Of a stretch of DNA of 64,000 nt, positions 60,697-64,000 are shown one piece after another. Numbering within the stretch: position 1 is the stretch's first letter; every line of letters starts with the position of its first letter. Origin of the DNA: Nonlabens ulvanivorans (GTDB lineage: Bacteria; Bacteroidota; Bacteroidia; Flavobacteriales; Flavobacteriaceae); assembly GCF_000755285.1 (NCBI RefSeq), contig NZ_BBMK01000001.1, forward strand, positions 124,001-188,000. The letters are read 5' to 3'. A model generated the notes under the pieces. The model did no database searches. It was not told where the DNA came from and worked only from the letters and a program-made list of their open reading frames with translations. Made by a program: the position numbers and the translations under genes.

Positions 60697-61874
60697 TAGT
60701 TGACTAATATTTTAAATTTATTATTTAAAGTTTGATGCAGGATTACAGCTCCTGCGGCACTCCACGCGCATTTCGGCACACCTATAGGCTCGCCTGTCTT
60801 GGTATGAAAATTTTCATAAAAAGAAAATTCTTTCTGCTCATTTAAACGATTTACATTTTTCAATAATTCTTGAGCAATATTATCATGTCCCATATGAGCC
60901 AAGGCTAAACCATAAAAACCATTTACCATCGGCCAGCTGCCAGCATTATGAAATTCATATGGAAAATTCCTAAATTCATATTTGCAGTTATCCTTCAACA
61001 AATTCCACTCTTCATCTTCCTCCATAACTGGTGGCCAAAAAGCAGGTAATACTTTAAGTATAGTTTTAGATAATAAATTCTGACTATATGAGATGATGTT
61101 TTCTCTCAATTCTTGAGTCCCTAAATCTAGCATCACAAACAAGCTATTTGCAAAAGCATCGTATTGCGTTTTATAACCAGATGGTGAAAATGACGCTGGT
61201 AGATAACTTTTCTTATCCATGGCTTCATAAGCTCTAGGATGAAATTTATCGGAGTCTGAATCACCTATAAAATTTATATACAACTGCTCTTCAATAGCTA
61301 TAATCTTATTGCTAACATCTTTGTTGTTCTCAAAATGATTATAGCTTTTTAATGCCCATAATCTTAAAAGCTGATCGTATAAAACATATCCGTCAGTGAT
61401 GTATTCATCTGCCCAGTTACCAGATAATGGGACGTACATTAAATGCTTATTATTAAATTCCCATGCATTTAACAACGCCAGACATTTATCGATATGTGAT
61501 TTATAAGTCTCTACAATTTGATGATCTTGCTTATAATGTGCTAGCTGGCAAACTCCTATAATAAACCAAGTTACCGCATCTACTCTACCTGCTAGACCAC
61601 CATAACTAACTTCTACTTTCTTGCCTTTAAAAGCAACATTTGATGGAATAGTGCCTATTTCATGCTGATGGGCAGCCAGTGTATGAATTGTTTTTTCAAA
61701 AGTTTTGATCAGTTCATCATCACCAGAAGCTAGTGCTGCTAGCCCACAAATTACTCCATCTCTAGACCAGACCCTTTTATAATTTGAGATATCTAGAGCA
61801 CTTGCGAGAAAACCATTGGTAGATGACGCTTTACGAAGTAACTCAATAGATTTTATGTAATGATTGCTATTCAT
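60696..61874 (-). CDS. GH100-like glycosidase, probable neutral/alkaline invertase
   Basis: A 392-residue all-helical enzyme without signal peptide, hence cytoplasmic. Motifs resemble GH100 plant and cyanobacterial invertases: YKRVWSRDGVICGLAAL near residue 32 (catalytic Asp in VWxRD), GRVDAVTWFIIGVC, and EFHNAGSWPMVNGFYGLAL near the end. I infer splitting of sucrose to glucose and fructose. The family match is by motif, not search; another helical-barrel glycosidase is possible. It overlaps the sugar transporter by eight bases. Confidence 0.65.
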   Translation of the reverse strand: MNSNHYIKSIELLRKASSTNGFLASALDISNYKRVWSRDGVICGLAALASGDDELIKTFEKTIHTLAAHQHEIGTIPSNVAFKGKKVEVSYGGLAGRVDAVTWFIIGVCQLAHYKQDHQIVETYKSHIDKCLALLNAWEFNNKHLMYVPLSGNWADEYITDGYVLYDQLLRLWALKSYNHFENNKDVSNKIIAIEEQLYINFIGDSDSDKFHPRAYEAMDKKSYLPASFSPSGYKTQYDAFANSLFVMLDLGTQELRENIISYSQNLLSKTILKVLPAFWPPVMEEDEEWNLLKDNCKYEFRNFPYEFHNAGSWPMVNGFYGLALAHMGHDNIAQELLKNVNRLNEQKEFSFYENFHTKTGEPIGVPKCAWSAAGAVILHQTLNNKFKILVN

Positions 61875-63175
61875 TTACAATAGATTTTTTAGTTTGAATA
61901 AACATCGTCGCTACGGTAGCAAGAATTAATAATACACCGGCAAATGTGATTGCATTGCGAGGATCATTTCCTAAAAAGTTTTTTAATACGTAACCAAAGG
62001 TTAAAGTTTGAAAAATCATAGGAATTACAATCATCATATTTATGATACCCATGTAAACGCCATAACGCTCTTTAGGAATATTAGAAATCACCATGAGATA
62101 AGGAATACCCATCATACTTGCCCATCCTATACCAAATCCAGTTATAGCAAATAGCAACAAGTTTTTATCTGCTATATGAGGAAATGCTAGAAATCCAGCC
62201 GCAGCAAGTAGCAAACAGACTGAATGAACTAATTTAGGACTGTACTTTTTTGCAAAGCCTACAAGTGCAAAGGCTACTAAAAATGTTACAACATTATACC
62301 AGCCATTTACTAAAGCTGTCCAACTCACCGCTTCTTCATAAGCTGCTTCATTACTTGCTGGTGTAGCATTCCACACAGATAGCGCAACACTTTTTGATGA
62401 ATTTTGCCAGTAACAGAATAATGCATACCATTGGAAAAGGTAAACTAAAGCTAGTTGCCACATAACCTTAGGCATATCCTTTATTGCAGAGGCTATTTCT
62501 ACAAATGGACCTAATACTGATCGTTTTTCACTGCGCATTAAAGCTAGTTCTTCATCTGTAGGCGGAATCTCTTTAGTCTTGCTGATGCTCCATAAAATTG
62601 TAGCTATGGAGCAAAATGCACCTAGAAAAAAAGAAGAAGCATAAACCCATGTAGCAAAGAGCCTGTTTTACCGACTATGAAAATCGGAAAAATGAAAATG
62701 GAAAGATTTGCAAGCACCTGTCCTAAACCAGTGAAAAAACTTTGCATTTGAAAGCCAGTCGGTTGTTGTTCAGGTATCAACTTATCAGCAATTAAAGCTC
62801 TGTAAGGTTCCATAGCTGTATTATTTCCCGCATCAAGAATCCATAATAATCCAGCTGCCATCCATAAAGAACTGCTAAAGGGAAAAAGTAATAAACTCAC
62901 ACTACATAATAAGGCACCTATCAAAAAATAAGGTTTACGCCTCCCAAATTTAGGTGACCATGTTTTATCACTCATCGCACCTATAATGGGCTGGACTAGT
63001 AATCCAGTTACAGGTCCTGCAAGATGTAAAATAGGAATTTGATCCGGTGCCGCTCCCAAAAAATCATAGATTGGAGTGACCGCACTTTGTTGTAATCCAA
63101 AACTGTATTGAATCCCAAAAAACCGACATTCATATTCAAAATTTGCCAGAAGTTTAATTTTACTTTCCCTAACAT
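61867..63175 (-). CDS. Sucrose/maltoside-type sugar symporter, GPH/MFS family (two frame breaks)
   Basis: A 12-helix inner-membrane transporter of about 436 residues. The loop IGAMSDKTWSPKFGRRKPYFLIGAL closely follows the plant sucrose-transporter loop (SDR...RFGRRRPF). Two single T losses, near 63117-63122 and 62656-62658, break the frame; restoring them gives GFFGIQYSFGLQQSAVTPIYDF at the first helix and GSLFATWVYASSFFLGAF at mid-protein. I start at the ATG at 63175. With the invertase- and kinase-like genes it forms an operon for uptake and breakdown of a sugar, most simply sucrose. Confidence 0.75.
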
Positions 63176-63357
63176 ATGGTTTTTCAGTTTTAAAAATTTA
63201 TGGATGTTTTACACCAAGAGATTAAAGCAACATTTACTTACACCATTAAATAATAGAGTTAGTATCAAATAAATAACACTAACTCCATTACACTATTGAA
63301 AACAAAAAACTAACTGATTCTTATCTGTCGTTAAGAGTATATGATTTGTTGAATATG

Positions 63358-63373
63358 CGCTTTCGCGAAAGCG
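63358..63373. repeat. 16-bp palindrome, perfect copy, intergenic
   Basis: In the 238-base gap between the transporter gene and the receptor gene. Apart from it I see no clear element in this gap. Confidence 0.9.
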
Positions 63374-63413
63374 AAATATACAATTTCTCTTACCCTACCG
63401 AACAGGTGAATTC

Positions 63414-64000
63414 TTAAAAATTATATTGTAATCCTAAAGAGATAGATCTTCCAGGAAGTGCTCTTGCTCTCAAGAAATTAGTTTGCCCTTCTACAATTGA
63501 ACCTTCCTCAGATTCAGTAATACCCAAAGTATCAAAAAGGTTGTTTGCAGATAGGTTTGCGTTTAAATCTTTAGTAATTCCTACATTAACAAATCCGTTA
63601 ACAATTACAAAACCAGGCATGATCAACTCATTTGTATCCTGAGCATAAGCTTTAGTTTGCCCTATAAAACTAAGGCCCAAAGAGTTTTGCTTATCTGCTC
63701 CAAAATTATAGGATGGGATTAAGTTATAGATAAAATCTGGTTGTCTTCTAGGAGCGTTACCTTCATTATCTCCGGATTCTAGAGTTGCATTTGTATAGGT
63801 AACAGCTCCTCTTACACTTAAATCGTTTATTCTATAAGATCCTTCTACTTCCACACCAAATGACTGATAATCATTATCAATAATTAAATCTGGGTTAGTT
63901 GCTTCAAAACCTGCTTGCTCAGTAGTTTTTGAATAGAAACCTGTTACATATATTGCTCCGTTATCAAAACCTTGCTTATATCCTATCTCAGCTTGATTTA
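63414..64000 (-). CDS. TonB-dependent outer-membrane receptor, C-terminal part (runs off the window end)
   Basis: The last about 195 residues of a TonB receptor barrel: repeated strand pattern with IYVTGFYSKTTEQAGFE, YRINDLSVRGAVTYTNATLE, PDFIYNLIPSYNF, a NLFDT-type turn (SANNLFDTLGI), and the final GRSISLGLQYNF ending in Phe. The 5' end lies beyond 64000. Lying upstream of the sugar operon on the same strand, it may bring that sugar across the outer membrane, powered by the ExbB/ExbD/TonB genes seen earlier. Substrate inferred only. Confidence 0.82.
   Translation of the reverse strand, partial: NQAEIGYKQGFDNGAIYVTGFYSKTTEQAGFEATNPDLIIDNDYQSFGVEVEGSYRINDLSVRGAVTYTNATLESGDNEGNAPRRQPDFIYNLIPSYNFGADKQNSLGLSFIGQTKAYAQDTNELIMPGFVIVNGFVNVGITKDLNANLSANNLFDTLGITESEEGSIVEGQTNFLRARALPGRSISLGLQYNF

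Noticed and set aside
1-64000. CRISPR array, prophage, insertion sequence, restriction or toxin systems
   Set aside because: No direct-repeat array, transposase, integrase, phage structural gene or nuclease-methylase pair was found by reading.

Overview
This window is chromosomal DNA from a marine-type flavobacterium (Bacteroidota, Flavobacteriia; gene content and order resemble the Nonlabens/Dokdonia group, but I cannot fix the genus). The reasons are low GC, promoters with a Bacteroidota -7 box of the form TAnnTTTG, type IX secretion/gliding genes (sprA, a RemB-like protein, PorT-family barrel), cargo proteins with T9SS C-terminal sorting tails, and lineage-specific families (DUF5686, DUF4271, DUF4296).

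Layout. 1-4 kb: end of an unknown gene, pyrH, frr, a DUF5686 outer-membrane protein. 4-18 kb: MMPL exporter, asnS, rpoN, a membrane protein, PorT-family barrel, an ExbD-ExbD-membrane protein-ExbB cluster, tRNA-Ser(GGA), asparaginase, acyltransferase, TatD, a retropepsin-like protease and a lipoprotein. 18-27 kb: rpsP-rimM-trmN6, glutaryl-CoA dehydrogenase-like enzyme, Nfu and Mrp Fe-S factors, an alkyltransferase-like DNA repair protein, LysE exporter, trmB, a glycosyltransferase, a sensor kinase/response regulator pair. 27-36 kb: a secreted M36 peptidase, a secreted lamin-tail protein, a LuxE-like synthetase, tyrS, an epimerase. 36-49 kb: dihydroorotase, GT2 transferase, DUF4271-hemD, pckA, saccharopine dehydrogenase, Zn peptidase, globin, RemB-like protein and two TonB-like proteins, vanZ-like, gcvH. 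49-60 kb: sprA, ruvA, malic enzyme. 60-64 kb: a locus that reads as sucrose use (sugar symporter, GH100-like invertase, fructokinase, start of a TonB receptor).

Two signals run through the whole window. First, a 16-bp perfect palindrome (CGCTTTCGCGAAAGCG) is scattered in genes and between genes, about 15 copies or near copies in 64 kb. Second, the reading frames are broken about 23 times: single-base losses, plus one-base gains in runs of five G (or C), while eight other G/C runs are exactly seven long and add one glycine to conserved motifs. Restoring one base at each break rebuilds a full-length family member, so I annotate whole loci. Most breaks are probably consensus errors, but the G5/G7 pattern is odd enough to check.

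No prophage, insertion sequence, CRISPR array, defence island or large biosynthetic cluster is visible. No gene-free stretch exceeds about 300 bases once broken genes are joined.
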